Of a stretch of 64,000 nucleotides of DNA, positions 1-12,165 are shown piece after piece. Below the pieces are notes generated by a model. It was not told where the DNA came from and ran no database searches. It saw only the letters and a program-made list of their open reading frames with translations. The position numbers and the translations under genes were made by a program. The stretch is from Litsea cubeba. Taxonomy: Eukaryota; Streptophyta; Magnoliopsida; Laurales; Lauraceae. The stretch covers positions 20,861,817 through 20,925,816 of the forward strand of contig CM022947.1 of assembly GCA_012931725.1 (NCBI GenBank), in the 5' to 3' direction. Numbering within the stretch: the stretch's first letter is position 1; each line of letters opens with the position of its first letter.

Positions 1-454
1 AGGTCATGGAACACATATTTTCTGGCTTTAGTTCCAAAGAATCCATCCCCCAAAGGTCCTTGCAACACGGCTAGCCAAAATTCTCTGTTCCCTCATCTGC
101 AACAACGAGGTTACTTTTTATAAAAGGGAGTTCAATTCATCAACACTATGTGCTAGCCCATGACCTGTTTCAAAATTGCAATCAAAGTTCAAGGGAGTTA
201 GTCAAAGCTTTTGACAAGTTTCAATGGTCCATCCTCTTAAAGGCTTAAAATTTTTCCCGTTTTCAGATTCTTGGATTAGCAAGATTAAAGAGCATATTTG
301 TTCTGCCAAAGGGCTCTGTTTTGATCAACAGAAGTGCGCGTGGGTTCTTTGGAGCAACTTGTAAGTTCTGACCCTAATTAATTATGTTTTAAGGTTAATT
401 AATTGAATTTAGATGGAAATTGAGTAGAGTCGCTTGCTAGATTAGCAGTTGTGT
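1..454. other. Unassigned sequence left of duplication block A
   Basis: No repeat structure or recognised coding region. One short stretch (about 266-359) is bounded by an AG and a GTAAGT and is open in one frame, so it could be read as an exon, but its translation resembles nothing I recognise. It has no counterpart left of block B, so the block A/B homology starts near 455. Confidence 0.4.
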
Positions 455-737
455 TGGTTTGTGAGTTTTTAACCTAAGTTTAGTGCTTAGAAGAGCATTT
501 TGGTGATTTTGGGAATTGTTGGGGCTTGTCTGTAATTTCAGAAGTATAGAAATACTGGGCTCATTAGATAGAGATAATTGTTTCATAGAACTTTTTGTAC
601 AGGGTGCGTGTCATTTCTAGGTCTAGATCATCTAGAAATCACATTTGTAAATTTCTTCATGTACTTTTAATATCAACAAGTATTTAAAATAAAAAGGCAT
701 CAGACATGGTATTTGAATAAGAACAACATTTCCATAG

Positions 738-1618
738 TGTGTGGGGAGATTTCCCGAACCACAAGATTAAGTTAATCACAGCCATCGGATGAGGTTAAGC
801 ATTCTCACGTGCCATCCTCACGTCATCCACGTGGCACCAGGCTCGCCCCGGCTGCCAGGACAGGAGGTCCGGCCGAAGTCGGACAGCTCCAGGCCCTTAG
901 CGCCGAACTGGCCCACCTCGGGCGTCATCTCGGCAAGGACCACCGCCTCGGCTGAACCACCACGGGTACCACCTCGGCAGAAAGCTCCATCCCGGCTAAA
1001 GAAGCTGAGACAGAAGCCGAAGCAAGAGAGAACATTCACGTGTACCCTTCATCCCCCACGTTGTCGGGCACGTGGAGGGATAGGGACACGCGCTGGTGGG
1101 ACAGACGCGACATCCAGCCGCCCACGATCTCCGCCAGATCCCTGACAGAGTCCCATCCAGCGGCTGAAGCCACATCAGGGCAGGGCCCGAGGGCAGATCC
1201 GCTGGTACTCCTACCGCCAAAGGCGCCCAACAGGATCTGGCCCAACAAGATGTGCATTAAATGCGATGTGGGCTGATCATGACTTCTAAGTCAAATCGTG
1301 GGACCCACACCACAATATCTTCCAAAGATACGTTCCACACTCTATAAATAGAGACCCATGCCACCATCTAAGGTACGCCATTTTTCCATACCAGAGCCGT
1401 TACTCTGTCTCTCTTCCTCCTCTCCTTCCATTGTTCCAGTTCACATACTGACTTTGGCATCGGAGAGCCTTGCGCCACCCAGGCCAGGGTCCTCTGACCG
1501 TTTGCTATTCCCTTTCAGGCTTCCGGACGGCATCCAGACGTTTCCAGCAGCCATCATCTTCTCGGATAAGTCCTATAAGGCTCCTCCTTATTGTGGGTCA
1601 TAATTTTCTGCACCTACA
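738..1618 (+). mobile_element. Solo LTR, 881 bp, related to the gag-only element at 33300-37229
   Basis: Absent from block B at the equivalent site. It starts TGTGTGGGGAGATTTCC, ends CACCTACA, and is flanked by the 5-bp target duplication CATAG (733-737 and 1619-1623); removing it restores the B sequence. The first bases match the LTR start of the 33300-37229 element read on its coding strand (TGTGTGGGGATATTTCC), and the ends are also alike (CACCTACA versus CACTTACA), so both belong to one superfamily of LTRs. No internal region remains, as expected after LTR-LTR recombination. The short frames inside look incidental. Confidence 0.85.
1343..1350 (+). promoter_or_regulatory. TATA box of the solo LTR
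   Basis: TATAAATA in CTCTATAAATAGAGACCC, about 600 bp into the LTR, followed by a pyrimidine-rich stretch. Position fits the U3/R boundary of a plant LTR in plus orientation. Confidence 0.6.
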
Positions 1619-1712
1619 CATAGTACTAAACATCAATGAACATGTACAAAATTATCAATTACAACTTCCCAAAAAAGAGTCTGGATCTGGTGAGCTAAAA
1701 CCCCACGGTGAC

Positions 1713-2592
1713 TGTTGACACAAAAAAATGTCACTTTGCCTATTTATACACTTTCAGCATCAAGAAACTACATCAAGCCGCATCATACCACAAGCAGATA
1801 ATGCTACTTCAAGCATCAAATTTGCAGAATCAAACAAAAACTACTCAAAAAAAAGCCATAAGAAGAGTACAAATGAAGTTTCGGGCCATTTCAACATTAT
1901 TTGACCTAACTTCACTCTTCCAGCAGCTAAACAGGAGTTCCCAGCGGCGGTGAAGTTGGAAACCCCGATTCACAAAACCGAGCACGCAGTTGGCATCAAA
2001 ATGCCTTTAGAAGGCTCTACTTCAAATTCTAGGCTATTCTGACACCATTTGGCCCCAAAAGCAAAAGCCACAGCAAAATTAGCTCTTCTGGCGGCGACAA
2101 CATTGAGGACATCAGATCTTCAATAAGAGCCTATGGATGGTTTAAAAATACTTCTAAAAGGCTATATGTAAAGTTTCAGGTTGAACCAACAATGTTTGAT
2201 CCTACATCAACTCTCAAACATCAAAACCAGGCCTCTCAGCAGCGGGAACCACCGAGGCCATCACTTATCAAACAAAGCGCATGACTGATTTTAAAATGCT
2301 TAAAAGGGGCTACATGTCAAGTTTTAGGTCATTTCGATAACATTTGACTAGACTTTGACTCCTAGAAGCTAAATTACGCCTCTCGGTGGCGGATCCCCAC
2401 ATGGTTCTGTTTGAGTTTCGAAGCCATGTGGGGTCTTGTCGCCAATAGACTTGATTTTATCACGAGGAAGATGCCGCGCTTCGATGTACGGTCAACTGAT
2501 GTCCGATTGACCTGGAATTTAACAGAGAGCCTTTTAGAGTCAGTTTAAGATTATATAATAGCTTTGATTTGGAAATCATGGTCCCACACTTG
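1713..2592 (+). repeat. Old Tat-family LTR fragment with an internal inversion
   Basis: Begins TGTTGACAC..AAAAATGTCACTTTGCC, the U3 start of the Tat LTRs at 55113 (plus) and 14212 (minus). It follows the plus-orientation LTR, including several diverged units with the GGTCATTTCGA..CATTTGACC theme, to about 2400. From about 2405 to 2592 it matches the LTR in the opposite orientation (compare 13800-13965). The same arrangement is present in block B (38174-39046), so the inversion predates the duplication. Confidence 0.7.
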
Positions 2593-3616
2593 TCTCAATT
2601 GATTCACTTGTGTTATTTACATTTCTTACATAATCATGCCTAGTTGTAGTCATTATTGTTACTCTTGTGATTCGGTTGTCTTTAATTCTATATTTGACGC
2701 GACATGTTTATGTTTACTATACTTGCTTATTTGATAGGTTGTGTAAACCTAATATTGCTATACTTGTCATTTTAGGTGACGACACCATTACCCCATAACA
2801 AGGAGGCATAGGCAGTTGAGGAGATGCTTTATGGGCTAGCAGTGAGCACCAAATGATGTCATCTAGACATTATGTAGGTGCGCGAGTGACATCACATTTT
2901 GATATAACTGCTTCTTTTATATATATATATATATTAAGTTGTTGGTATTGGCCTTGCCGGCCATTTGGGATGTCTACTTAAATGCTTTGCACTATATGTT
3001 GGGGATGTGTTTATATTCTGATTATATGTTCTATAATGATGATTTAAGGTTTATGCTGTTTCTTGTAACATAAGTTTCCGCTAAAATATATATATTTTTT
3101 AAATTGTTATGGAAACCTCTACGTATCGTTACATGAAGAATCCTGTGAGAATTGTGGAAAAAAATATACCATTGTTACACGAATCCTCGCACATGTCGTA
3201 CATTGGGATGCGAACTCATTATGGTGATCCAGTATGGGGTGTGGCATACAGTTTCACCCCTCATTTCTCTGAAGTCAGACTAAAATTAATGAAACATATG
3301 CTAATGGCACTTTGTTTTCCATGGACTTATAACACTTGTATTTTTAAAAGCGGTTGAAAATTAAGGCTCAAAGTTGAATATCGAAAAATGACAATCAAAT
3401 AGTCATCCCCTTGAATAGAGATGTGAAATGAATTGAGCCCACCACCACAGTAATTAACTATGAGAAAAGAAAATGTCTCATTTACATCAACACATTGTTT
3501 CCTTCATGGCTTATAAGCTTTTGTTGGAGCTCATTTGAGCATGAGTTTTTTTGATACCCCAGCTAAGAGAGCTGGGAGCCCATCAAGCCCTAGGGTTGGG
3601 GAAGGTGGCCTGCCCA

Positions 3617-4223
3617 TAGGGTTGTAAACGGGTCGGTTCCAGTTCGGGTCTAGGGTGGAACCGGAACCAGGACCGTTTTCTAAGAAGGGGAACCGGAACC
3701 GGAACCGGAACCGTTAAGAATAATGGGAATCAGAACCGGAACTGGAACCGTTTATGAGGCGGGTCTGGTTCCGGTTCCGGGTCTAGGCTAATACCTGTAT
3801 TTTTCTTTTAAAAAATTATGCTTTTTTCACATTTCAATTGGATCACGTACCTATAAATACTAATGTGACATTTTTTCTATCAATAACAGACACTTTTAAC
3901 CAAAAACTCAGAAATCACATCCAAACAGGCAATGAGATGTAGAAAAGTAGAAAACTCTAATGTAGAAAAGTAGAAAAGTAAAAAGGGTTTTGTTCTCACA
4001 TAATAAAGTTACCTTATGTTAGTATATATTGGGTCGGGTCTCGGGTCCACGGGTTTGAGCCACTGTGGATCCGGAACCGGAACCGTTTAGGTATCGGTTC
4101 CAAAAAAAGGATCCGGAACCGGAACCATTTTCTTATCGGGACCAAAATAAGGACCCAGACCCGGATCCTAACGGATCGGAACCTTCGGGTAATTGGAGAA
4201 TCGGGTACCCATTTACAACCCTA
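3617..4223. mobile_element. Non-autonomous hAT-like element, 607 bp
   Basis: Missing from block B (near 40470). Terminal inverted repeats of about 17 bp (TAGGGTTGTAAACGGGT and the complement of ACCCATTTACAACCCTA) are flanked by a perfect 8-bp target duplication, CCTGCCCA (3609-3616, 4224-4231), the hAT signature. The subterminal regions on both sides carry runs of GGAACC/GGTTCC repeats, which could be transposase-binding sites by analogy with Ac/Ds. It has no transposase; the small frame at 4065-4277 is a by-product of the repeats. Confidence 0.9.
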
Positions 4224-7064
4224 CCTGCCCAGGGTCGATTGTCGGGTCACTCAGGTGAGAACTGCCAAGTGCCCTGACCATGAGTTGATATGTATTCAAT
4301 TTTGTGAAGAAAAATGGGCCTAAGTGATTGTTTGCTCATGCAATGGAAAGAGAAAAGGCATAATTTTTTCTCCATATCATTTGAAGCAATGAGGAAAATT
4401 GAGAAAGTAAAAGAACCTTGGTGATGTGGAGCTTATCCAATTCGTGTATGGAAGGACTAAGGACAGGGGATACCATATTTTGCAGAAAAAATGCTGATGT
4501 CCCACGTCCAAAGTCCACCTTCCACAAACATCCCAAAATTTTAAGTGGCCCCTGTTCATCTGTTACAACATTTGCAGGAGGTTGCCTTTTTAAGTGAAGA
4601 AGATTGGAATATGGTTTCAATTCTCGGGATGGAACAGAAAAGTCATAACATTATTCAATGGAACAACACTTTACTAGTGGCAGTTGCCTTTGACCCTTGA
4701 AATGAGTCATGCTGCGAAGGCATAATAAACAATGCAAAAGAGAAGAAAAGAGAAGGAACTTTACATGAATTCCCCTGCGTAGTAGACATTGTCAACATAG
4801 TCTAAGCAAATAGTCCAAGGACGAAATAAAAAATATAAGAAAAGATTTCATAGATCTCTGTCTTCAAGCATCTTCAGAACCACCTATATTGCAAGAACTA
4901 ACTAAAAGGAATTCATTGCTAGTTGCTCTTCCATTAAGAGAATTTCTCAGATAGTTGTTCTCTTTTAGTTTGACGCTTGTGTTGACAGTTTGGCTCTCAT
5001 ATTTTGACTCTAGGAGCTCTCCTTGGAAAAATCCCAAACGAAGCTCGGTCATTAATGTTCTTTGACAAAGGAAAAGACTAGGTAGTTTTGCCATATTAGT
5101 CATCTTTTTAAACACGGCTTTCTCAATTTCATGTCCGAGATTCAGATACTATCACTAGAGTCAAGTGACTTTGGTTAACATATTTTTTTTAGAACTTTTC
5201 TGCCTCAGATCCCATGATATCATGGGAACAGTGTATGTCATAGAAACTAATAAAATCCATGATATCATGAGACTGCCCCATGATGTGATGGCTTTTATGC
5301 AGCATCTTAGAGTAGAATTCCCCCGAATGACAGAACTTGATAAATGATGGTAAGATGTGCATTTATTTTTATAAAATTTTATTTTTTATTTCTTGTAATT
5401 TTTTTTTCTTGCTGGTTGCAGAAAGTGTATGATACAAAAATTGATAAATTCTATGATATCATGGGACTATCTCATGATACTATGGGAAATGACAAAAAAA
5501 ATTAATTAATTTTTTATTTCCAAAGTCAAGCAACTTTAGTGACATTATCCAAATTTTGATCGTTAAATTGAGAAAACCGAGCCTAAAAAGGACTAATATG
5601 TCAAAACCCCAAAAATTTGGCTAAAGGCCGCAGTGTTTGGACTTTGGAATAAAACCTAGCTATCTACAAAACAGTCAACCCCCACTTGATGAAGTGCGCA
5701 GATTACTATCATGAAAAACTCCACTGAGATAATGTTCCCTATTCTCATTTGAGAATTTATTCCCCCCATCGCACGAGAGGATTATAGAAAAGCAAGGGAT
5801 GAAGCAGAACAAGAACTTTGTATCAAATGTGAAAAATACTATAAATAGGCATTCAGGAATCAGTAATTGGCAGAAGAGTTTTCCTGGTCCACACGCATAG
5901 TGAGAGGGGGAGACGGTCTAACATGAAGACAGGAGCCTGGTTAGACAAGCCAAGAATGACTTGCCAAAGTAGTTGTAATGTTTTCAACTTTCATATGAAA
6001 CACAGGAAAGGCCTGCTCCTGCCAGGAGACTCATCATTGTGCTAAACCATGGACCATATCCAGGATTAGTATTTTCTTGAGGGAGTGTTAAACGTGCCAT
6101 CTGTGGACCTAACTTTTAAATGCACACCCCAACAAATTTAGTGGAAGTTTGAGTATTTTGCAAATGCTGCATGGATCTTGGGTTAAGGCAAGCTTCAGCC
6201 TTGAATCTAAACAATGGGTTGGGAACGGACCTTGTTTACCAAACAATTGATTTACACAATTTATCCATAGAATTCAACCCAAAAAGTACCCACTGGAAAA
6301 AACCAAAGACCTGAACCAGCCTGATGTTTTGTATCCTTGATATTGATCCATCAGAGTTGAGATCATTACATCATTCATTGGGAGTCCTCTTCTTGGCTTA
6401 CTGACAGTCTCTTGTCTCTTATGCTAGACCAAGTTTCTCCCGCAGAAGAACCTTTTAAACAAAAGAGGTATGATTTAAGCTAACACAATTGTCTCTGAGG
6501 ATTCAAGCAATTTATTGTCCAACCTGCATTTTCTTTGAGAACGGCTCCTACACCAGTGGAAAGGAGCAGCAGTTTTTATTAGAAGGTCTAGACTTCAAAC
6601 CTGGCATCCTACCTCCTTCCACATGTGAGTTGCTATTGCCTTGTGTATATGCCCATCACCTCGCATGTATGAGTTGTATCTCCATGCACATACGAGTTTT
6701 CATCACTTCGCAGTGCAAGTCTCACAACGTCTCAGCCCCTTAGCTGGATAAGAAAAATTGCATTTTTATTTTTTCAACAAGTAATGTTCACTTTATTCCC
6801 CAATGTTGTGGTTGAATGAGAACCTTCCAATTATGCTATTTGTATCCACTCTATAAAGACTCTATTCACTTTTGAGTACAGATCCTCTCAGGACTAACTT
6901 CAAGGATTTTCTGATCAAACAATATCAATAGGGTACACATTTAAATAAAAAACCACTCCAAACCACTTGTAATTACCTCTTTGTATATGGTCTAGGTCAA
7001 ATCTAATTTGACTCTAACCTGGTTTCTTTCAGTTTTCTACTTTTTCTATTTTGGCACCCTAGCC

Positions 7065-7663
7065 TAGAGATGTCAAATGGGCCAGGCCGGGCCGAAACAA
7101 TGAACCCGTGTCGTGGGCCGTGCTGGGCCGAGGGAACGGGCACGGCCCGCTGCGGGCCCTTATTCATAACGGTTGACCCGCAAGGCCCGCCTGGCCCACA
7201 GGCAATTCCTCTTTTCTAATCTAAATTTTCACAATTAAGTTGAGTAATATACTAATCGGCATCCTACAAATTTTTTATCGTTTTCTCTTAATCATCCTAA
7301 ATCCCAATTTATACATAGGAAACTGAAGGAGAAACTTAAAACTCAAATTTCTCACCTAATATCTATCTGCTAGAGTCCATCGATCATTGATGTAGATGAT
7401 GAGATCGTGAAGTCCGTATGATGAATGGACAATGTATATGACCTTGATTTTTATACAGAACAATGAAGAAAAATCAATCGGAAAAATATTAAAGATGAAC
7501 ACTGAGCACGGCCGGCACGGAGGCACGACACAACCCAGTCCGCTTGACGCACGACTCGTGGCAGGTTGTGCCGTGCCAGGGTAAATCCATCGGGGGCTGT
7601 GCTGGCCTGTGGCACGTTCGGTCTGAGATTTGGGTGAGCCGGTCTGGGCGTTTGACATCTCTA
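7065..7663. mobile_element. Non-autonomous hAT-like element, 599 bp
   Basis: Inserted into block A with an 8-bp duplication, CCCTAGCC (7057-7064, 7664-7671). Termini are TAGAGATGTCAAA and its complement, similar in layout to the element at 3617. The ends are rich in GGCC/GGGCC-type motifs (for example GGCCGTGCTGGGCC). Block B has the uninterrupted site near 51385. No transposase is encoded. Confidence 0.9.
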
Positions 7664-7767
7664 CCCTAGCCCACACAAGGGTAAGAAGAGGCCACAAATG
7701 TGGGAAGAGTTTTTCTTTTTCTTTTAGTGTTTCCCAGCCAAGCGGGTTAGGTCCCATGAGAGAGCCC

Positions 7768-7990
7768 GCACACATGGCAAAGGAAGCCCGCACACGCGGG
7801 AATAAAAGCACACACACATGGAAAAATAAGCCCACAAACGTAGGAATAAAAGCCAACACACGTGGAAAAAGAAGCTCGCACATGCGAGAAAGGTGGCGTA
7901 TCCAGGATTCAAACCCTAAACAGACATGTGGGAACTGACACTCCTTACCAGTTGGATGAGGAGCCATTCTCGTGGGAGGAGTTATGCTCA
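7768..7990 (-). repeat. Short CACACACGTGG tandem repeat next to a tRNA-like (SINE-like) segment
   Basis: From 7768 to about 7885 there are four or five units of a 25-30-bp motif of the form CCCACACACGTGG..AATAAAAG. Next to it, read on the minus strand from about 7990 to 7890, is a segment like a tRNA gene promoter: an A-box-like CAACTGGTAAGGAG, then a B-box-like GGTTTGAATCC. The block B counterpart (54484-54600) has the better box GGTTCGAATCC. Head plus body could be an old tRNA-derived SINE; no flanking target duplication was found. Confidence 0.35.
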
Positions 7991-8593
7991 CTGTAAGGTT
8001 GATCATTTAACATATATGTTGGCTCACCCATCTCTGGTTGGAGTATGGTTAGAAAAAGCGACCGAACCCAGTACATATTAGCCATCATCATTCCAATCAT
8101 CGCATGGGAACCGATATCGATTGTACGTGCTTCAAATAATCAATCGATATTTTGACAATATCAGATGATAACCAATATTTCCAACATGTCGGCTGATGAA
8201 GAAGGCCCTCTTCCTTATCCCCTTTATTCCCTGATCTCTGCACATAGCATAAAACCGAGGAGGATAAAAAGAAAAGAAAATAGAAGACGAAGAAAGAGAT
8301 AGAGAGGTGGAAGAGTGATGAGAGAAGAGAAGGGAGTGTACCAGGAGTTGCGGCTTACTGAAGCTTGGAACTAGAATCTCAGTAAGTTGCAGTTGCAGCA
8401 GTACTCCATTGCTGATAAGCCCCCCTCCTCCATTTTCCTCCCCTCCCTTTTGGTTTTCCTCTCCCTGCCCCTTTCCTTTCTTTTTTTTTTTTTTTGCCTT
8501 TCTTCTTTTCGGTGTCTCCACTCCAGTCTCTTTCCCTTTTCTATATCGGTGATTAGGGCATAAGCCTTTTTTATGGTCCTTTTTTTAACTTTT

Positions 8594-9576
8594 GAGGTTT
8601 TTGTATATACCCCCCTAAAGTTTGTAAGATTTGTAAATAGGCCCCTGAAGTTTTAGTATTTACAAATAGGCCCTTGCAATTTTCTTTTAATACCTTCTGC
8701 ATCCCCATAATCAATAGTATTCCAACCACCATTTGTTTTTAGAGTGAAATGACATGTTTGTCCATCTCTTTTATCCCTATATGCATAATTTCAAAAGCTT
8801 GTACTCGATTTTTTTTATAAACCCAATAACATTAACAATTGCATTTAGTGGGAAAGAATAACCCTAAATAAGTTTTTTTTTAATCAATGCATGGCTCATT
8901 TCGTTAAACCCAAATTGATCATGATGAAAACCAACACCTGTACTTATAATGGGTTATGATTTATCCAATCCATACATTACCCACCGTTGGATTAATGAAA
9001 GTCTCAAAATACACGATCTTGTTTCATGTGTAAGGTGGGTATAAAAGAAATATTGGAGGAACTGACAAATGTAAAAAAAAAAATATTGGGGAAGGGGAAG
9101 GGTAAAATGTAAAAGAATTTACGAGGGGGTGTGGTGTTTGCCTCCATGTAAAAGAAATATTGGGGAAGGGGAAAATGTAAAAAAAAATAAAACATATGAA
9201 TTTTAGGGGTGATAATTTTAAACTTTTCCTAGTTATGGGTGGGGCCTTCAGCCCATGCCCTATTACCTGGGTCCACCCCTGGTCATGTCCATGAGAGTGT
9301 AATTGAGAGAAATCATTGGAACTTGAGTTAAAATAATGGTATTTTTGTAAATAATAATATACCACTCATTTTTGTTTAATGGATGTAAGGGCAAAGTTGT
9401 CATTGTTATAAAATTCCAACATAAAACTCATAGTGGCTACCCATTCTTGTCAGGAATATCGATTTTGGGGACATGAAAGGCATTAAAAAGAAAAGGTCGC
9501 CTATTTATAAATATTAAAACCTCGGGGGCCTATTTACAAATCCTACAAACCTTAGGGGCCTATATACAAAAAGCTC
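8594..9576. mobile_element. Mutator-like MITE, 983 bp
   Basis: Terminal inverted repeats of about 75 bp: the left end runs GAGGTTTTTGTATATACC then AAGTTTGTAAGATTTGTAAA; the right end is the complement of GGGGCCTATATACAAAAAGCTC with its inner part. The flanks TTAACTTTT (8585-8593) and TTAATTTTT (9577-9585) match at 8 of 9 positions, the length expected for Mutator-like elements. Inside are two near-identical TATTGGGGAAGGGGAA segments (about 9089 and 9160). It encodes no transposase. Confidence 0.75.
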
Positions 9577-9585
9577 TTAATTTTT

Positions 9586-10774
9586 TAATTGTTAGTTACA
9601 AGTTAGAAAAAGCAAGGGGGCTCCACAGTCAGACCCATCTATAGAAAATCAAAGCTGCTCAACATAATTGTCCCTCTTTTATATGGGCCCCAGAGAAATT
9701 CACTCTCATAAGAGATTAGCCCACCATCAGCTTGATAAGTTGATCAAGTTTAAAAATATCAATCAATCTAATAGTACTAAATCTCCAATTAAAATGAAAT
9801 TTGGCCAAAACCCATATAAGAGGAGGGGAATTATTTTGAACAGTTTAAATTTTGTGTAGGTGGGCCCCACTATGAAGTATGGACCCCACAAGATTCTCAA
9901 GATATCCTTACTCTTTTCCTTAATTTTACCTTATTAATAAGGCCAACTTAAGGAAAATCTAAACTACTCTAAAAAAAGGTCTCCTGTGAAATCTAATTTT
10001 TTGAGTAAATTAGCAAAAGGTCCCTAAAGTGGGATGTATCCGCCTCCAGTCCAAGCAAATTCTGTTTAAGGGCACTAGTCCACTTAGCTAGACAATTTGC
10101 AGCTAAAGGTACCTACATTCAGAAGATCACATATTTCAGGACTAATTTTCCCTTTCAACCATTTTAGGCATAAAATTTTGAAATTTAAAATATCAAATCT
10201 TGTATTCTCCCTCCTAGGGCTTGGGCAATCCTGCGCCGATAAAGATTGACGAGATTAAGTCAAGAGGAGTTTCCAGGGCTGCTGGACGTTGGGGTCACGA
10301 GGTGGAAACAATTGTTTCATGCCCATTAAAGATCCACAGTGCATCTTGTTTGGTTGATAGAAACAAGTAGTGGAGAAGTCTTAAGAAAAGACAAATGTCT
10401 TTTGACTTTTGAAAAAAAAGGGGGAGGTTCGTGTCTTGCTGGGTTCTCATCGCAGGAGCCATCCCCAGAAGAGACAAGGTACAGAGAATAGATCTATTTG
10501 TAAACTGATCTCCAGAGAAGGCTGCTTGCACGCTGTCGTCATCGTCAGACGACGCAGGCCACGGCCGTCACAGTTTGCCTGTCGCCGGAGAAAAAGCAAC
10601 AAGGCGCTTCGGTGACCACGGTTTTGTTGCAAAAACAGAGCCTGTCGAGGAAGGAGATAAGACCCAGTTGGGTCAGTTTCCAAGCCAGGGTCATGTTCGG
10701 GTAAGTTCTAACTCGTCTGCAGCAAGCAGCCCACTTCAGCATTAGCCAACAGCTAGGCAGGGCTGAAGTCATTT
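9586..10774. other. Unassigned stretch left of the fold-back arm
   Basis: No clear gene. The first half is AT-rich. About 10200-10760 is more GC-rich and gene-like in composition (for example around 10530-10640) but has only short frames on both strands with no recognised domain. The region near 10015-10180 has weak similarity to 63530-63690 near the right edge (a CCCTTTCAA..GCATAAAA stretch), so both may be remnants of one repeat. Confidence 0.3.
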
Positions 10775-11580
10775 GTCAAGATTTTCTGAATTTTTGACAA
10801 ATTTATATGAGTGTCTGTCAAATTTATATGAGATTTTTATTTTTTGTCAAATTTATTTGAGTTGCGCAAATTTATCTGAGTTTTGAAATAAATTTATCTG
10901 AGTTGTGGACAATTCTATCTGAGTTTTTGGCTATTTATCTGAGTTCTGGAACAAATTTATCTGAGTTTTGAACAAATCTATCCAAGTTTTTGACAACTTT
11001 ATTTGAGTTTTTGAAAAATATAGCTGAGTTTCTGATAAATTTATCTCCATTTTGAAAATTTTAACTGAGTTTTTAAATGAATCTTTCTGTGTTTTTGATA
11101 AATTTATTTATATTTTCTTAGATCTATTTGTACCTTTTGAAACTTATTTGTATTTTCAAAAATTTTGAAAATTGATTTATCTTAGTTTTAGAAAATTTTT
11201 TTGCGTTGTTAAATTTTATTTGCGTCTTTTGAAATTAATTTGCGGTTTTTTAAATTTATTTCAATTTTTTGAATATTCTTTGGATCTTTTGAAATTTATT
11301 TGAGTCTTTTGAAATTTATTTACATTTTTTGAAATTTATTGCCTTTTTTTTTAATTTATTGCGACTTTTGAAGTTATTATATTTTTTGAAATTTATTTTT
11401 TTTATTTTGAAATTTATTTGTGTGTTTGTAGAATTTATTTGAAAATCTAATTAATATGATTGCATTAATCGTGGCCAATTAAAGGGTAATTGACCATTAT
11501 TAATGGGATATCCCACCTATCATGTGATATGATTTAAAGAAAGGGCAAATTGGACATTTTAGATATGAGAAAGTGTGAGA
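10775..11580 (+). repeat. Left fold-back arm of short AAATTTAT(T/C)TGAG repeats
   Basis: More than 25 degenerate units of AAATTTATTTGAG followed by TTTTTGACA or a variant, about 20-25 bp apart, up to about 11450. Then comes a unique segment (GGCCAATTAAAGGG, CCATTATTAATGGG) whose complement lies at 32030-32095 in the right arm. The similarity extends inward to GGGCAAATTGGACATTT near 11540. Confidence 0.8.
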
Positions 11581-12090
11581 GACACCATTGGCTTCATGAG
11601 TTTTTTTGTGGACTATTTTCCTTGAAGTCATACTTTGAGGGACCTCCGATCAAAGCCCCCTAATTCTTTTGTGACTTTTGTAGATGACTAGATCATGAAG
11701 TTATATATATGAATAGGCTAATTATTGATATTTCTAATAATGTAACATGAGCAATTCAGTCGAGGGCCTAACTCCAATTGGAGTAAATCCTTTACAAAGT
11801 TAATATAAGTGGTGATGGACCGCGCTCCTGCTCGAGTTCTACCGAGGTCGGCGGACGTGGGAGTCCGTTTGGTTCCGACCCTTTCGTAACCGGGGGGCAA
11901 GGGCGTGCATCAACATTTCTTTTTTTTGTGGGTGTGCCAGATTTTCTATTTTTACTTGGAATTGCAAGTGGTGATCCGGAGATCAACCTTCGCAAGTAAA
12001 AAGGAAATCAACTTCTTTCAAGTTTTCCATTGCACATATATTTAAGAAAAGAGACATTTTTCTTGATTTGCCGTGAAAGGCGATTTTTTA

Positions 12091-12165
12091 GCATTTATAG
12101 CCGATTTTGGCGTTTATAGCCGATTTTTGGCGTTTATAGCCGACTTTGGCGTTTATAGCCGATTT
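12091..12165 (-). repeat. GGCTATAAACGCC array near the LTR 3' end
   Basis: Four head-to-tail copies of GGCTATAAACGCC (minus strand; GGCGTTTATAGCC on plus) spaced about 20 bp apart, downstream of the LTR TATA box and so in transcribed R/U5. The same motif recurs at least ten times inside the element at 20870-21130. The right LTR has the matching array at about 28907-28981. Confidence 0.8.

Larger units (their letters stand above)
455..8585 (+). repeat. Duplication block A (about 6.0 kb without its insertions)
   Basis: Homologous in the same orientation to block B (37628-55112). The match runs from the shared AACCTAAGTTTAGTGCTTAG near 466 to the T-rich stretch near 8520, where B is cut by a Tat insertion. 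Removing A's private insertions (738-1618, 3617-4223, 7065-7663) leaves about 6.0 kb; removing B's leaves the same length. Identity by eye is about 90-95%. I see no conserved reading frame between the copies, so the block is non-coding, and it already contained a rearranged Tat LTR fragment before duplicating. It could be a segmental duplication or two copies of a large unclassified repeat. Confidence 0.85.

Noticed and set aside
266..359. Host-gene exon with AG and GTAAGT borders
   Set aside because: Short, no recognisable protein similarity, and no neighbouring exon visible.
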